Made by a program: the position numbers and the translations under genes. This document shows, in pieces, positions 29,448-37,197 of a stretch of 64,000 bases of DNA. The notes below the pieces were generated by a model. The model was not told the DNA's origin. It did no database searches and saw nothing but the letters and a program-made list of their open reading frames with translations. Location of the stretch: the NCBI RefSeq assembly GCF_023168145.1, contig NZ_BQYK01000003.1:336346-400345 (forward strand). Reading direction: 5' to 3'. Within the stretch, counting starts at the first letter, position 1, and every line of letters begins with the position of its first letter. Origin of the DNA: Sporosarcina sp. NCCP-2222. GTDB lineage: Bacteria; Bacillota; Bacilli; Bacillales_A; Planococcaceae.

Positions 29448-29476
29448 AGTATACTGAAGTGCAACACTTTGGTCAA
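29448..29476 (-). promoter_or_regulatory. SigA promoter of pdhABCD
   Basis: TTGACC, 17 bp, TATACT on the minus strand, about 73 bp upstream of pdhA. The rest of the 29376-29620 gap holds the ykyA terminator and AT-rich sequence. Confidence 0.75.
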
Positions 29477-29578
29477 TCATTGAAACGGCGACGCTCGTGA
29501 GGCATTTAACATTATCAGTATTACATTAAAATAATAAACTGTAATAACACAACTCACAATCTGTATTATAATAGAATG

Positions 29579-29612
29579 GAAAAAGATGAGGAATATAGCT
29601 TCCCCATCTTAT
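29579..29612 (-). terminator. Terminator after ykyA
   Basis: On the minus strand AGATGGGGAA, loop GCTATA, TTCCTCATCT then TTTTCC. Confidence 0.75.
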
Positions 29613-29620
29613 CTTTTCCT

Positions 29621-30259
29621 TTATTCCTTTGAATTCAAACTTGAAAAGAGTTTATCTTTTAATGTATTCACCTCTTTTGTTGTTTGATTGAAATCTTCAA
29701 TCGCCGATTTCACTTTGCCATTTAATGAATTGATTTCTTCCACTTTCTCTTTCAGCTGATCGATATCAGCATTTTCACTATCCAGCATTTCGTAAAATTC
29801 TTTTTGCTTTGCCGATAGACTTTTATAATCCTCAGAGAACGTAGAATGCAAATCATAACGTTTGCTTAGCAGTTCGTGGAGCGTTTTAATATCTTCTTTT
29901 TCTTTTCCATCTGCTTTCTCAATGACCTCTTTTAATTTGGCGGCAGTATCTTTGGAAGAACGGATGGAGTCCAATTCCTTATCTAACACTTTCAATCTAT
30001 TATCGACAGAAGCGATCAGTTCCTCGACATTTCCCTTGAGCTTATCGTCCTCTTCCTTCGTCAATTCCATCGTCGATTTAAACAGCCCCTGCTCACGTTC
30101 TTCTAGTTTTGTCAATTCAGCCTGGGCATCCCGGTATACTTTCTCTGACTCGCTCATGCTTGTCATCGTATCTGATAGTTTTTTCTCCACGCTTCCTCCA
30201 AAACTGCATCCGCCAAGAACGATGCAGGAAACGGCCAGAGCGATAAATCCCTTTTTCAC
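29621..30259 (-). CDS. ykyA: YkyA-like cell-wall-binding lipoprotein
   Basis: 212 residues. A lipoprotein signal peptide ends in VLGGC (Cys18), followed by an almost entirely helical, charged coiled-coil body (EEREQGLFKSTMELTKEED, VEEINSLNGKVKSAIEDFN). It matches the YkyA/putative cell-wall binding lipoprotein family. GTG start follows TTGGAGGGTTGCCGAC. It sits between pdhA and def as in B. subtilis and is driven by a promoter at 30310-30338. Precise function unknown. Confidence 0.87.
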   Translation of the reverse strand: MKKGFIALAVSCIVLGGCSFGGSVEKKLSDTMTSMSESEKVYRDAQAELTKLEEREQGLFKSTMELTKEEDDKLKGNVEELIASVDNRLKVLDKELDSIRSSKDTAAKLKEVIEKADGKEKEDIKTLHELLSKRYDLHSTFSEDYKSLSAKQKEFYEMLDSENADIDQLKEKVEEINSLNGKVKSAIEDFNQTTKEVNTLKDKLFSSLNSKE

Positions 30260-30309
30260 GTCGGCAACCCTCCAAGTGATTGTTTAATATTTCTAAAAGA
30301 ATTAGGTAA

Positions 30310-30338
30310 ACTATATCTTTTCAGAACACCAATTTCAA
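30310..30338 (-). promoter_or_regulatory. SigA promoter of ykyA
   Basis: TTGAAA, 17 bp, TATAGT on the minus strand, about 50 bp before the GTG. Confidence 0.65.
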
Positions 30339-30417
30339 GTTAACACCTTAATTCTTTTACCATGGGGACCATTCGATTATACTAGTAAGAAAGAAGGCAG
30401 TGAAAGGAAGAAGAATC

Positions 30418-30975
30418 ATGATTTTAATGAAAGATATCATACGTGAAGGCCATCCAACATTGCGAAAGGTTGCTGAAGAGGTCACTTTCCCGATCAGCGA
30501 GGACATTAAACAGCTTGGCCTTAATCTACATGAATATGTAATGAATAGCCAAAACCCCGAAATGGTCGAAAAGTACGGCTTGCGTCCAGGCATAGGCCTT
30601 GCAGCTCCGCAGGTAAATGAGTCGAAAAGAGTTTTTGCTCTTCATATAGAGGGAGAAGGAAAAATTGAAGCTAGCTTTATAGCGATCAACCCTAAAATCG
30701 TCAGCCACTCTGTAGAAATGACTTATATTACTTCCGGGGAAGGCTGCTTGTCTGTCGATCGGGATGTGGAAGGTTTTGTTCCTCGCTATGCAAGAATTAC
30801 TGTAAAAGCCTATGATGTGGAAGGAAAAGAATTTAAAAAACGGCTAAAAGGCTTGCCTGCGATTGCATTCCAGCATGAGCTGGATCATTTGAATGGCATT
30901 ATGTTCTATGATCATATCGATCAAAAAGCACCATTCAAAGAGATTCCGAACGCCGTCCCATTTGTAAGGGAATAA
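30418..30975 (+). CDS. def: Peptide deformylase (type I, DefB-like)
   Basis: 185 residues. The three deformylase motifs are complete: GIGLAAPQ, EGCLS and QHELDHLNG; Cys and two His bind the catalytic metal. It removes formyl from nascent proteins. ATG at 30418 follows AAAGGAAG and gives MILMKDIIREGHPTL, matching B. subtilis YkrB/DefB; a GTG at 30400 overlaps the ribosome binding site. The mini-gene promoter begins 3 bp after its stop. Confidence 0.95.
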   Translation: MILMKDIIREGHPTLRKVAEEVTFPISEDIKQLGLNLHEYVMNSQNPEMVEKYGLRPGIGLAAPQVNESKRVFALHIEGEGKIEASFIAINPKIVSHSVEMTYITSGEGCLSVDRDVEGFVPRYARITVKAYDVEGKEFKKRLKGLPAIAFQHELDHLNGIMFYDHIDQKAPFKEIPNAVPFVRE

Positions 30976-30978
30976 CAC

Positions 30979-31007
30979 TTGACAGAAAGTTCCGATTGCG
31001 ATATACT
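30979..31007 (+). promoter_or_regulatory. Near-perfect SigA promoter of the mini-gene
   Basis: TTGACA (6/6), 17-bp spacer, TATACT (5/6). The predicted +1 is near 31014, which would place AAGGAG at the very 5' end of the transcript. Confidence 0.85.
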
Positions 31008-31023
31008 ATTTTCAAGGAGTGAT

Positions 31024-31101
31024 ATGCCCATGTACAAACGCCTGAAACGGAAATTGTTGAAACGGCTCAATGGCATACTCGGGAAAAAGACAATCGCATA
31101 A
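31024..31101 (+). CDS. 25-codon basic amphipathic peptide (novel small ORF)
   Basis: Two in-frame ATGs (31024 and 31030) follow AAGGAG at 31014-31019. The second has the better spacing (10 nt) and would give 23 residues. The peptide starts MYKRLKRKLLKRLNG and ends KKTIA. Counting from 31024, it has nine Lys/Arg, no acidic residue and seven Leu/Ile, spaced as in an amphipathic helix. A complete unit surrounds it: consensus promoter, very short leader, ORF and a strong terminator, together about 120 nt. I recognise no family. It could be a membrane-active or regulatory peptide, or the transcript may act as an sRNA. Its role is unknown. Confidence 0.6.
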   Translation: MPMYKRLKRKLLKRLNGILGKKTIA

Positions 31102-31105
31102 TAAT

Positions 31106-31135
31106 AGCCCGCCATTCGCTTGGTGGGCTTTTCTT
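31106..31135 (+). terminator. Terminator of the mini-gene
   Basis: AGCCCGCCA, loop TTCGCT, TGGTGGGCT with one G-U pair, then TTTCTTTATTTT. Confidence 0.87.
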
Positions 31136-31204
31136 TATTTTACGCAAATGACGTGATAATATGAAGAGAATAAATTGAAACGAACGTAAAAGGAGAGTTC
31201 ACGC

Positions 31205-31414
31205 ATGATTTACAAAGTTTACTACCAAGAGGACAAAGAACAAGTGCCTGTAAGAGAAAACACGAAGAGCTTGTATGTAGAAGCAGTAACTGAAAGAGAA
31301 GTCCGCGCCAAATTGAAAGAACGCAACTACCATATTGAATTTATCCAGGCTCTCGAAGGAGAACATCTGGAATACGAAAAAGCTTCCGTCCACTTTGAGA
31401 TCGAGCAGGTTTGA
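31205..31414 (+). CDS. rpoY: RNA polymerase epsilon subunit
   Basis: 69 residues: [19 protein letters not shown] at the start and [19 protein letters not shown] in the middle, matching B. subtilis RpoY (YkzG). Epsilon binds core RNA polymerase and resembles phage Gp2-like inhibitors. ATG follows AAAAGGAGAG. The TGA stop overlaps an ATG of rnjA (TGATG), a conserved pairing in Bacilli. Confidence 0.93.
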   Translation: MIYKVYYQEDKEQVPVRENTKSLYVEAVTEREVRAKLKERNYHIEFIQALEGEHLEYEKASVHFEIEQV

Positions 31415-31419
31415 TGGCG

Positions 31420-33087
31420 ATGAAGTTAATTAAAAACAATGAAACTGCCGTTTTCGCTCTAGGCGGACTAGGAGAAATCGGCAAAAACACCTATTGCGTC
31501 CAATTCCAGGACGAAATCATCTTGATTGACGCGGGCATCAAATTCCCGGAAGACGATCTTCTAGGGATCGATTATGTCATTCCGGATTATACCTTTCTAG
31601 AACGCAATGCAGATAAAGTAAAAGGCCTCTTTATCACACATGGTCATGAAGATCACATCGGTGGGATTCCATACTTGCTTCGCAAATTGAACATTCCCGT
31701 TTATGGCGGCAAGTTGGCCCTCGGATTATTGAGAAACAAACTCGATGAACACGGCTTGCTTCGATCTACCAAAATGATAGAGATCGACGAAGATGACGTC
31801 ATTAAATTTAGAAAGACTTCTGTCTCCTTCTTTAGGACAACCCATAGTATTCCGGATGCCTTCGGAGTCGTGGTCAAAACTCCTTGCGGAAATATAGTCC
31901 ACACAGGAGACTTCAAATTCGATTTTACTCCTGTCGGGGAGCCGGCCAATCTGGCGAAAATGGCAAAAATCGGCAGCGAGGGTGTACTTTGTCTATTATC
32001 AGACAGCACGAATGCTGAAGTTCCAAATTTTACAATGTCCGAACGAAAAGTAGGAGACAGCCTGCACGAGATTTTCCGCAAAGTGGACGGACGAATCATT
32101 TTCGCCACATTCGCTTCGAATATACACCGTTTGCAGCAAGTGATTGAGGCTGCGCAAACATACGGAAGAAAGATTGCAGTGTTTGGTCGAAGCATGGATA
32201 ATGCGATTACGATCGGACGTGAATTGGGCTATATTGACGCACCAAAGGAATTATTTGTAGATACCCAGTCGCTCAATCGCCTTCCGGCAAACGAAGTCAT
32301 GATCCTTTGTACAGGTAGCCAGGGAGAACCGATGGCGGCACTTTCCCGAATTGCGAACGGGACGCACCGACAAGTTCAGATTCAACCAGGAGATACAGTC
32401 ATTTTCTCCTCCTCCCCTATTCCAGGAAACACGCTGAGCGTCAATAAGACGATCAATGCTTTGTTCCGAGCAGGAGCTGAAGTCATTTATGGAGCATTGA
32501 ACAATATCCATACATCAGGCCACGGTTCGCAAGAGGAACAAAAACTGATGCTCCGACTGATCAAACCGAAATTTTTCATGCCAATCCACGGGGAGTACCG
32601 GATGCTGAAAATGCATACGGAGTTGGCAGTCGATTGTGATGTGGAACAGGATAACACCTTCATCATGAGCAATGGAGATGTACTCGCCCTTACGGATAGC
32701 AGCGCAAGAATTGCCGGCAGAATCCCTTCCGGAGACGTCTACATCGACGGCAGCGGAATCGGTGATATTGGAAATGTCGTACTTCGCGATCGCAAAATCC
32801 TGTCTGAGGATGGATTGGTCATTGTCGTTGCTACAGTCGACAAGAAGAAGAACCGGGTAGTCTCCGGTCCGGACATCATATCCAGAGGTTTCGTTTATAT
32901 GCGGGAATCCGGATCAATGATCAGTGAAGCACAATATTTGTTATCAAAAGAACTGCAAAAGAGAATAGCAAATACTGGAAGTGAATCGAGTTCATTGAAG
33001 AGCGATATTATCGAAATTCTATCCCCATATTTATATGACAAGACAAAACGCCGCCCGATGGTATTGCCTGTCGTAATGGAAGTATAA
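31420..33087 (+). CDS. rnjA: Ribonuclease J1
   Basis: 555 residues from ATG 31420, identical in length to B. subtilis RNase J1. ATG 31414 (overlapping the rpoY stop) is a plausible alternative start adding two residues. The metallo-beta-lactamase motif [10 protein letters not shown] and the beta-CASP motifs ([33 protein letters not shown]) are intact, followed by the C-terminal domain. It is the 5'-3' exonuclease/endonuclease central to mRNA turnover. It is translationally coupled to rpoY and ends at a strong terminator. Confidence 0.96.
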   Translation: MKLIKNNETAVFALGGLGEIGKNTYCVQFQDEIILIDAGIKFPEDDLLGIDYVIPDYTFLERNADKVKGLFITHGHEDHIGGIPYLLRKLNIPVYGGKLALGLLRNKLDEHGLLRSTKMIEIDEDDVIKFRKTSVSFFRTTHSIPDAFGVVVKTPCGNIVHTGDFKFDFTPVGEPANLAKMAKIGSEGVLCLLSDSTNAEVPNFTMSERKVGDSLHEIFRKVDGRIIFATFASNIHRLQQVIEAAQTYGRKIAVFGRSMDNAITIGRELGYIDAPKELFVDTQSLNRLPANEVMILCTGSQGEPMAALSRIANGTHRQVQIQPGDTVIFSSSPIPGNTLSVNKTINALFRAGAEVIYGALNNIHTSGHGSQEEQKLMLRLIKPKFFMPIHGEYRMLKMHTELAVDCDVEQDNTFIMSNGDVLALTDSSARIAGRIPSGDVYIDGSGIGDIGNVVLRDRKILSEDGLVIVVATVDKKKNRVVSGPDIISRGFVYMRESGSMISEAQYLLSKELQKRIANTGSESSSLKSDIIEILSPYLYDKTKRRPMVLPVVMEV

Positions 33088-33130
33088 AAGTTTCAAACTG
33101 GTCAAACGGGACTTCACAAATTTAAAATAT

Positions 33131-33174
33131 AACAGGTGGAGAAAAACTCATCGTTTTTCTTCACCTGTTTTTTT
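33131..33174 (+). terminator. Terminator after rnjA
   Basis: AACAGGTGGAGAAAAAC, loop TCATC, GTTTTTCTTCACCTG then seven T. Confidence 0.87.
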
Positions 33175-33247
33175 GTGCACGGGAAAGGGCTCCTTTGCGC
33201 GAATGCAGCTGTTTATGCGCCTTGATGGTGCTCTATTGGGAAACAAG

Positions 33248-33298
33248 AAAAGGACTGTCCAGGCAATCAGTTTTCACTGACTCCCCGGACAGCCCCTT
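33248..33298 (-). terminator. Terminator after ktrC
   Basis: On the minus strand AAGGGGCTGTCC ... GGACAGTCCTTTTC with an inner CAGT/ACTG stem. The remainder of the rnjA-ktrC gap shows no gene. Confidence 0.7.
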
Positions 33299-33335
33299 AC
33301 TATCTACTATTTGTTGCAATCTATCAATAAAACAA

Positions 33336-33995
33336 TTAATGAAGTGCCTTCTTCTCAAACCGATGGATGTCCAAATCCGATCCGATGACGATTAGAATAT
33401 CGTTCAACTCAATCTCCTCGATAGCTGCTGGAGAGACAAGAATCTGGGAAGCCCGTTTAATGGCAACGATGTTCACACCGTACTTGGCACGGATATCCAA
33501 ATCAATTAACGTGTAGCCTGCTAGTTTTTCGTTCGCTTGGATCTCCACAATGGAGTACTCATCCGACAGCTCCAGATAGTCTAGGATGTTGTTGGACACC
33601 ATATTATTGGCTATCCTTTTCCCCATATCCCGTTCGGGGTGCACGACCTGGTCCGCACCAATTTTTCGCAGCACCTTTTCATGATAATCATTTTGAGCTT
33701 TTACGGTAATGCGTTTGACTCCAATTTCTTTCAAGATAAGCGTCGTCAATATGCTGGCTTGAATATTCTCTCCGATTGCCACGACGACATGTTCAAAATT
33801 GCGGATTCCAAGTGAGCGCAATGCAGATTCGTCCGTTGTATCTGCCGCCACTGCCTGTGTTGCAATCTGAGCGAACTCATCGACCTTTTCTTGTGAAATA
33901 TCTATTGCCATCACGTCTGCGTCCAATTCAACAAGTTCATTCACGATACTGCCGCCGAACCGGCCCAATCCAATGACTACAAATTCTTTTTTCAT
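33336..33995 (-). CDS. ktrC: K+ channel regulatory (RCK) subunit KtrC
   Basis: 219 residues. Residues 1-135 form an RCK N-domain (GLGRFGGSIV dinucleotide motif, AIDISQEKVDEF), and 140-219 form a TrkA-C domain. KtrC gates the KtrD potassium channel; the TrkA-C domain of KtrA/KtrC binds c-di-AMP. ATG at 33995 follows AAGGGAGTAAATACG; the longer frame upstream is not supported. It lies next to rnjA, as ykqB does in B. subtilis. No partner channel gene is in this window. Confidence 0.92.
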   Translation of the reverse strand: MKKEFVVIGLGRFGGSIVNELVELDADVMAIDISQEKVDEFAQIATQAVAADTTDESALRSLGIRNFEHVVVAIGENIQASILTTLILKEIGVKRITVKAQNDYHEKVLRKIGADQVVHPERDMGKRIANNMVSNNILDYLELSDEYSIVEIQANEKLAGYTLIDLDIRAKYGVNIVAIKRASQILVSPAAIEEIELNDILIVIGSDLDIHRFEKKALH

Positions 33996-34207
33996 CGTAT
34001 TTACTCCCTTATGTATTTGAAGGATGCCCTCAGTGTACCATATCATGGGACCTCTCCTCAAATTGCTATCGGTATCATGAATCATCTTTAGGCGACTTTT
34101 TCGTGATATAGGTGTCAAATAATTACAGAATGCTGTTGTTCTTTCCGTATACAGGAACAATGTGGAGCAATGCCCCCTGCCCTCTCTACTCACGCTCATT
34201 TTATGGG

Positions 34208-34254
34208 TAAAAAAAATCAGGTGAAGAAACACACACGGTTTCTCCCCCTGATTT
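34208..34254 (-). terminator. Terminator after ykuV
   Basis: AAATCAGGGGGAGAAACC and GGTTTCTTCACCTGATTT-like arms (AAATCAGG..., with mismatches), followed on the minus strand by six T. Confidence 0.8.
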
Positions 34255-34279
34255 ATTAGTGGGCTTAGTCAGACTGCCC

Positions 34280-34729
34280 TTATCGCTTCATTTCATCCAA
34301 TACACGGTTTACCCGCTTTTCAAGCATTTTCATACCGCTTCCGCCTGCTTGGAAATGACGCAACTGGCCGTCTTTATCAAACACATAGTAAGCAGGTACA
34401 TATTGATTATCGTACGCATCTGTAAGCTTCAGATCGCTATCGACAAAAATAGGCTGCGTAATGTCATGTTCTGCAGCAACTTCTTTAATCTTGTCGAGGT
34501 CTACATCGTCTTCTGAACGTGGCATATGCACTGCAATCACGTTCAATTCGTCTTTGTATTGATCGCGGAAATTGTTTACATCTGGCATTGCTTCTTTACA
34601 TAAATGACAGCTAATTGACCAAAAATGAATTAATGTTGGCTTTTCACCAACTAGTTCATCTTTCGTCACTTTGCCGTTCAACCAAGTTGTCGCGCCTTCC
34701 AGTTCAGGCATTTGATCCCGTAGCTTCAT
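34280..34729 (-). CDS. ykuV: Thioredoxin-like thiol-disulfide oxidoreductase YkuV
   Basis: 149 residues, very close to B. subtilis YkuV. The active site is SISCHLCKEAMP with Cys41 and Cys44 in a CxxC motif; VPAYYVFDKDGQLRHF holds the cis-Pro region. There is no signal peptide, so it is cytosolic. The fold is TlpA/ResA-like. It lies 80 bp after ykuU on the same strand with a hairpin in between, so it may be partly uncoupled from the peroxiredoxin. Confidence 0.94.
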   Translation of the reverse strand: MKLRDQMPELEGATTWLNGKVTKDELVGEKPTLIHFWSISCHLCKEAMPDVNNFRDQYKDELNVIAVHMPRSEDDVDLDKIKEVAAEHDITQPIFVDSDLKLTDAYDNQYVPAYYVFDKDGQLRHFQAGGSGMKMLEKRVNRVLDEMKR

Positions 34730-34750
34730 GTTTGTCTCTCCTCCGGTTTG

Positions 34751-34787
34751 AAAAGATCCCCACTGCCTATAGTATGCATGGGGATCC
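34751..34787 (-). terminator. Hairpin between ykuU and ykuV (attenuator or partial terminator)
   Basis: On the minus strand GGATCCCC pairs with GGGGATC around an 18-nt loop, followed by TTTTC. Such intercistronic stems set the ratio of the two gene products. Confidence 0.5.
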
Positions 34788-34809
34788 TAATTGGTAATTT
34801 AAAATCAAC

Positions 34810-35352
34810 TTAAAGAGTTTTTTGACCTGGTCTCCAGTTTGCCGGGCATAGGCCGCCAGTTTGAAGTGCTTGAAGAACGCGCAATGTTTCATCTACATCG
34901 CGTCCGATATTGTTATGGAAAACAGTTTGATATTGCATTTCGCCTTCAGGGTTGATGATGAATAGACCGCGCAATGCGATACCTTCTTCTTCGATCAATA
35001 CGCCATATTCGCGGGAAACAGCGTGATTTGTATCAGCAGCAAGCGGATATTTCAAATCGCCTAGACCATTTTCTTTGCGATCTGTGTTGATCCATGCAAG
35101 ATGCGTGTGGATCGTGTCAGTCGAAACACCGATCACTTCTGCATCAAGGTCTTCAAACTCATCGTAACGATCGGACATAGCCGTGATTTCAGTTGGACAT
35201 ACGAAAGTGAAGTCCATTGGATAGAAGAAAAGCACTGTCCATTTGTCATTTTTCATATTTTCTTCAAGACTTACTTTACCGAAAGATTTGTCTGCAAGTA
35301 CAGCTTCCATCGAAAATTGTGGTGCTTGTTTACCAACCATGCGTTCAGCCAT
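34810..35352 (-). CDS. ykuU: 2-Cys peroxiredoxin YkuU
   Basis: 180 residues, as in B. subtilis YkuU. The peroxidatic Cys52 is in DFTFVCPTE, the resolving Cys is in GGLCPANW, and the YF-like tail is GQKTL. It reduces peroxides; the thioredoxin-like YkuV next to it could be its reductant, which is an inference. ATG at 35352 follows GGAGGGATCAACAA. The upstream promoter has TTGAAA-17-TATTCT with a TGG extension, and a PerR-like box lies further upstream. Confidence 0.95.
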   Translation of the reverse strand: MAERMVGKQAPQFSMEAVLADKSFGKVSLEENMKNDKWTVLFFYPMDFTFVCPTEITAMSDRYDEFEDLDAEVIGVSTDTIHTHLAWINTDRKENGLGDLKYPLAADTNHAVSREYGVLIEEEGIALRGLFIINPEGEMQYQTVFHNNIGRDVDETLRVLQALQTGGLCPANWRPGQKTL

Positions 35353-35410
35353 TTGTTGATCCCTCCAATAGTTCTTTGCCAAGGGCCAGTCCCTTGGACA
35401 ATTCTCATTT

Positions 35411-35439
35411 AGAATACCAAATGTTGTTCATCTTTTCAA
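35411..35439 (-). promoter_or_regulatory. Promoter of ykuU
   Basis: TTGAAA, 17 bp, TGG-TATTCT on the minus strand (extended -10). Confidence 0.55.
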
Positions 35440-35459
35440 TTAGAATGGCTCGAATCTAA

Positions 35460-35474
35460 TAATTATTATTATAA
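35460..35474. promoter_or_regulatory. PerR/Fur-like box upstream of ykuU
   Basis: 15-mer TAATTATTATTATAA matches the palindromic consensus TTATAATNATTATAA at 12 of 14 defined positions. Very AT-rich sequence could match by chance or act as an UP element. Confidence 0.35.
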
Positions 35475-35507
35475 ATATGTCGTTTTTCTTCATCTTTTGT
35501 CAGCCGT

Positions 35508-35526
35508 ATTGATAGGCCCTATCAAT
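35508..35526. promoter_or_regulatory. Perfect 19-bp palindrome upstream of the CorA-like gene
   Basis: ATTGATAGG-C-CCTATCAAT: 9-bp arms with no mismatch around one base, 70 bp before the start codon. It covers a possible -35 (TTGATA). No known regulator is matched. Confidence 0.6.
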
Positions 35527-35596
35527 TCGCTTCTATGTTTAGTAAGCAGCCGTTTGAGGAACTATAAGAATAGACGCTAGTAGAAGGACGGATATT

Positions 35597-37048
35597 ATGC
35601 AAACAACCATCATCCCATCAAAACTGGATGTGATTCAATCACATATGTCATTTTTTCTTCCATTCGGATTTGACGCACGAAAGAAGGATGGGATTATTGA
35701 AGCGCTGAAAGAACACGGCTACCCATACTTTCAGTTAAAGAAAGCGGATGAATGGAGAGATATATACGGACCCGGCATCCACGTCGGCGGTAAAGAATTG
35801 GAGCAATATTTTTATCCCTATGTTGAACATAAGTTATTTCCTTTATCCATAAAAGATAGAGGCTTTCATCGATTTACGAAGCAATTTGATATGCCGTTTC
35901 TATTCTCCATCCGCGACGAGCAATGGCATTATATCGTCCGCAGTGTTGATATTATCCTTGGTCCATTCGGCCTCGCTTTTCTTACAGTTCGGGTTGAAAG
36001 TGAAGAATCGTGCGCTGATTTGGCGGACGTTCTTGAATTTATGCAGCATTTCAGGGCGATTGATACCCATCTCATGGAAACAAAAGGTTCTCGCATCGTA
36101 CTAGAGAACGGCGAAGACCTTTCGGTTTACAACTTTTTATTAGAAACGCTGTGTCCGTTCCTAAAGACGTATATGATCAGCGATAAAAGACTTGAAGGAT
36201 ATTTCGGTTCCCTTCCCTATTTCGATGATGAACGGATGTATGCCTCTGCCTTCCTGTTCACAAAGAATGGAAGTGAAATTACGGAAGAGCAGTTATTTCG
36301 AATGGGCAATCTGAATGGCAGAACCCCATCGGGAGAGACTTTTATCTCTGCCCATAATCCGGAATATATAAAACGGTCACTCGCCCATACCTTGCATGAT
36401 CGCTGGGCGCCGCATACATACACGGTTACGACCGAGCACGCCTATGTAACCGTCACGGATCAAACGCCGGGAGCCATGCAGGATGAACTCGTTCATTATA
36501 TGGGAACACACTACTATAATTTTATTATCCATTATTTCTATCGCATTATGTTATTAAGGGTTTCCTACGAATACAGCGAAATCGTCTGGAGCAAAGATGA
36601 GGAGTACGTGAAATCACTTATAAAGTTAATTACGTTGTTCTCCTCCTGGTACTATTTCAGAGAAATCAGCACCCGGTCGGAAGGAAAAGAGCTATCTTTA
36701 GCTTTCTATAAAGCCTTTAACATCGAAAACCTGTTCAATGAAGTTAACTTATCCCTGAACGAATTGTATAAAGCCCAGGAGAACAGCAGAGCAGGACGCA
36801 TGAATATGTTATTATTCATTCTCACTGTCTTTACTGTTGTGTCTGGTATTTATGGAATGAACCTCGTCATTTCGGATTGGGAAGATCCATTCGGGTGGAA
36901 AAAATATACCTCTTATACGTTTTTTGAATGGATCTCGCTCGTGACAGCGGTAAGCGGTATTGGCCTCTCCGGCTATTTGATCATCAGCATGCTGATCAAG
37001 TTCATTTTACGAAAATCAAGGGATAAAAAGTCCGATCTGTATATGTAA
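35597..37048 (+). CDS. Divergent CorA-like (2-TM-GxN) membrane protein
   Basis: 483 residues from ATG, with GAAGGACGG upstream. A long N-terminal cytosolic part (about 400 residues) has no recognised motif and is rich in aromatic and charged residues. The last 85 residues hold two transmembrane helices; the first ends VSGIYGMNLVIS, matching the YGMN pore signature of CorA magnesium/cobalt channels. A short loop, helix two and a basic tail (RKSRDKKSDLYM) complete the CorA layout. The usual CorA cytosolic sequence is not evident. It is probably a divalent cation transporter or a relative; substrate unknown. It is divergent from ykuU and preceded by a perfect palindrome. Confidence 0.6.
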   Translation: MQTTIIPSKLDVIQSHMSFFLPFGFDARKKDGIIEALKEHGYPYFQLKKADEWRDIYGPGIHVGGKELEQYFYPYVEHKLFPLSIKDRGFHRFTKQFDMPFLFSIRDEQWHYIVRSVDIILGPFGLAFLTVRVESEESCADLADVLEFMQHFRAIDTHLMETKGSRIVLENGEDLSVYNFLLETLCPFLKTYMISDKRLEGYFGSLPYFDDERMYASAFLFTKNGSEITEEQLFRMGNLNGRTPSGETFISAHNPEYIKRSLAHTLHDRWAPHTYTVTTEHAYVTVTDQTPGAMQDELVHYMGTHYYNFIIHYFYRIMLLRVSYEYSEIVWSKDEEYVKSLIKLITLFSSWYYFREISTRSEGKELSLAFYKAFNIENLFNEVNLSLNELYKAQENSRAGRMNMLLFILTVFTVVSGIYGMNLVISDWEDPFGWKKYTSYTFFEWISLVTAVSGIGLSGYLIISMLIKFILRKSRDKKSDLYM

Positions 37049-37052
37049 TCAA

Positions 37053-37091
37053 ACCGGTTCCCTGCCCAAGCGGCATGGACCGGTCTTTTTT
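37053..37091 (+). terminator. Terminator after the CorA-like gene
   Basis: ACCGGT/ACCGGT arms around a 20-nt loop, then CTTTTTTT. The stem is short. Confidence 0.6.
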
Positions 37092-37102
37092 AAGTTAGCC
37101 AC

Positions 37103-37130
37103 TTGATTTCCCAGTGTAATTTTGTATAAT
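37103..37130 (+). promoter_or_regulatory. SigA promoter of the cupin regulator-potABCD operon
   Basis: TTGATT, 16 bp, TATAAT (perfect -10). The +1 falls near 37137. Confidence 0.65.
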
Positions 37131-37137
37131 AAAAAAG

Positions 37138-37150
37138 GTTTATAGTAAAC
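37138..37150. promoter_or_regulatory. Palindrome at the transcription start of the pot operon
   Basis: GTTTA-TAG-TAAAC, with a related TTACTAAAC element at 37164-37172. Its position at +1 suits an autoregulatory operator for the cupin/HTH gene that follows. Confidence 0.45.
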
Positions 37151-37197
37151 TTGAAGTACAGTATTACTAAACTCAGGAAATAGAGGAGGGATATTGC

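Noticed and set aside
33195-33395. 66-codon plus-strand frame downstream of rnjA
   Set aside because: Crosses the ktrC terminator and coding region, with no start signal and no similarity.
33996-34207. c-di-AMP (ydaO) riboswitch upstream of ktrC
   Set aside because: I looked for the conserved elements because ktr genes often carry it, but saw no matching structure.
33996-34232. Upstream extension of ktrC
   Set aside because: Runs through the promoter region without a ribosome binding site, whereas ATG 33995 is preceded by AAGGGAG.
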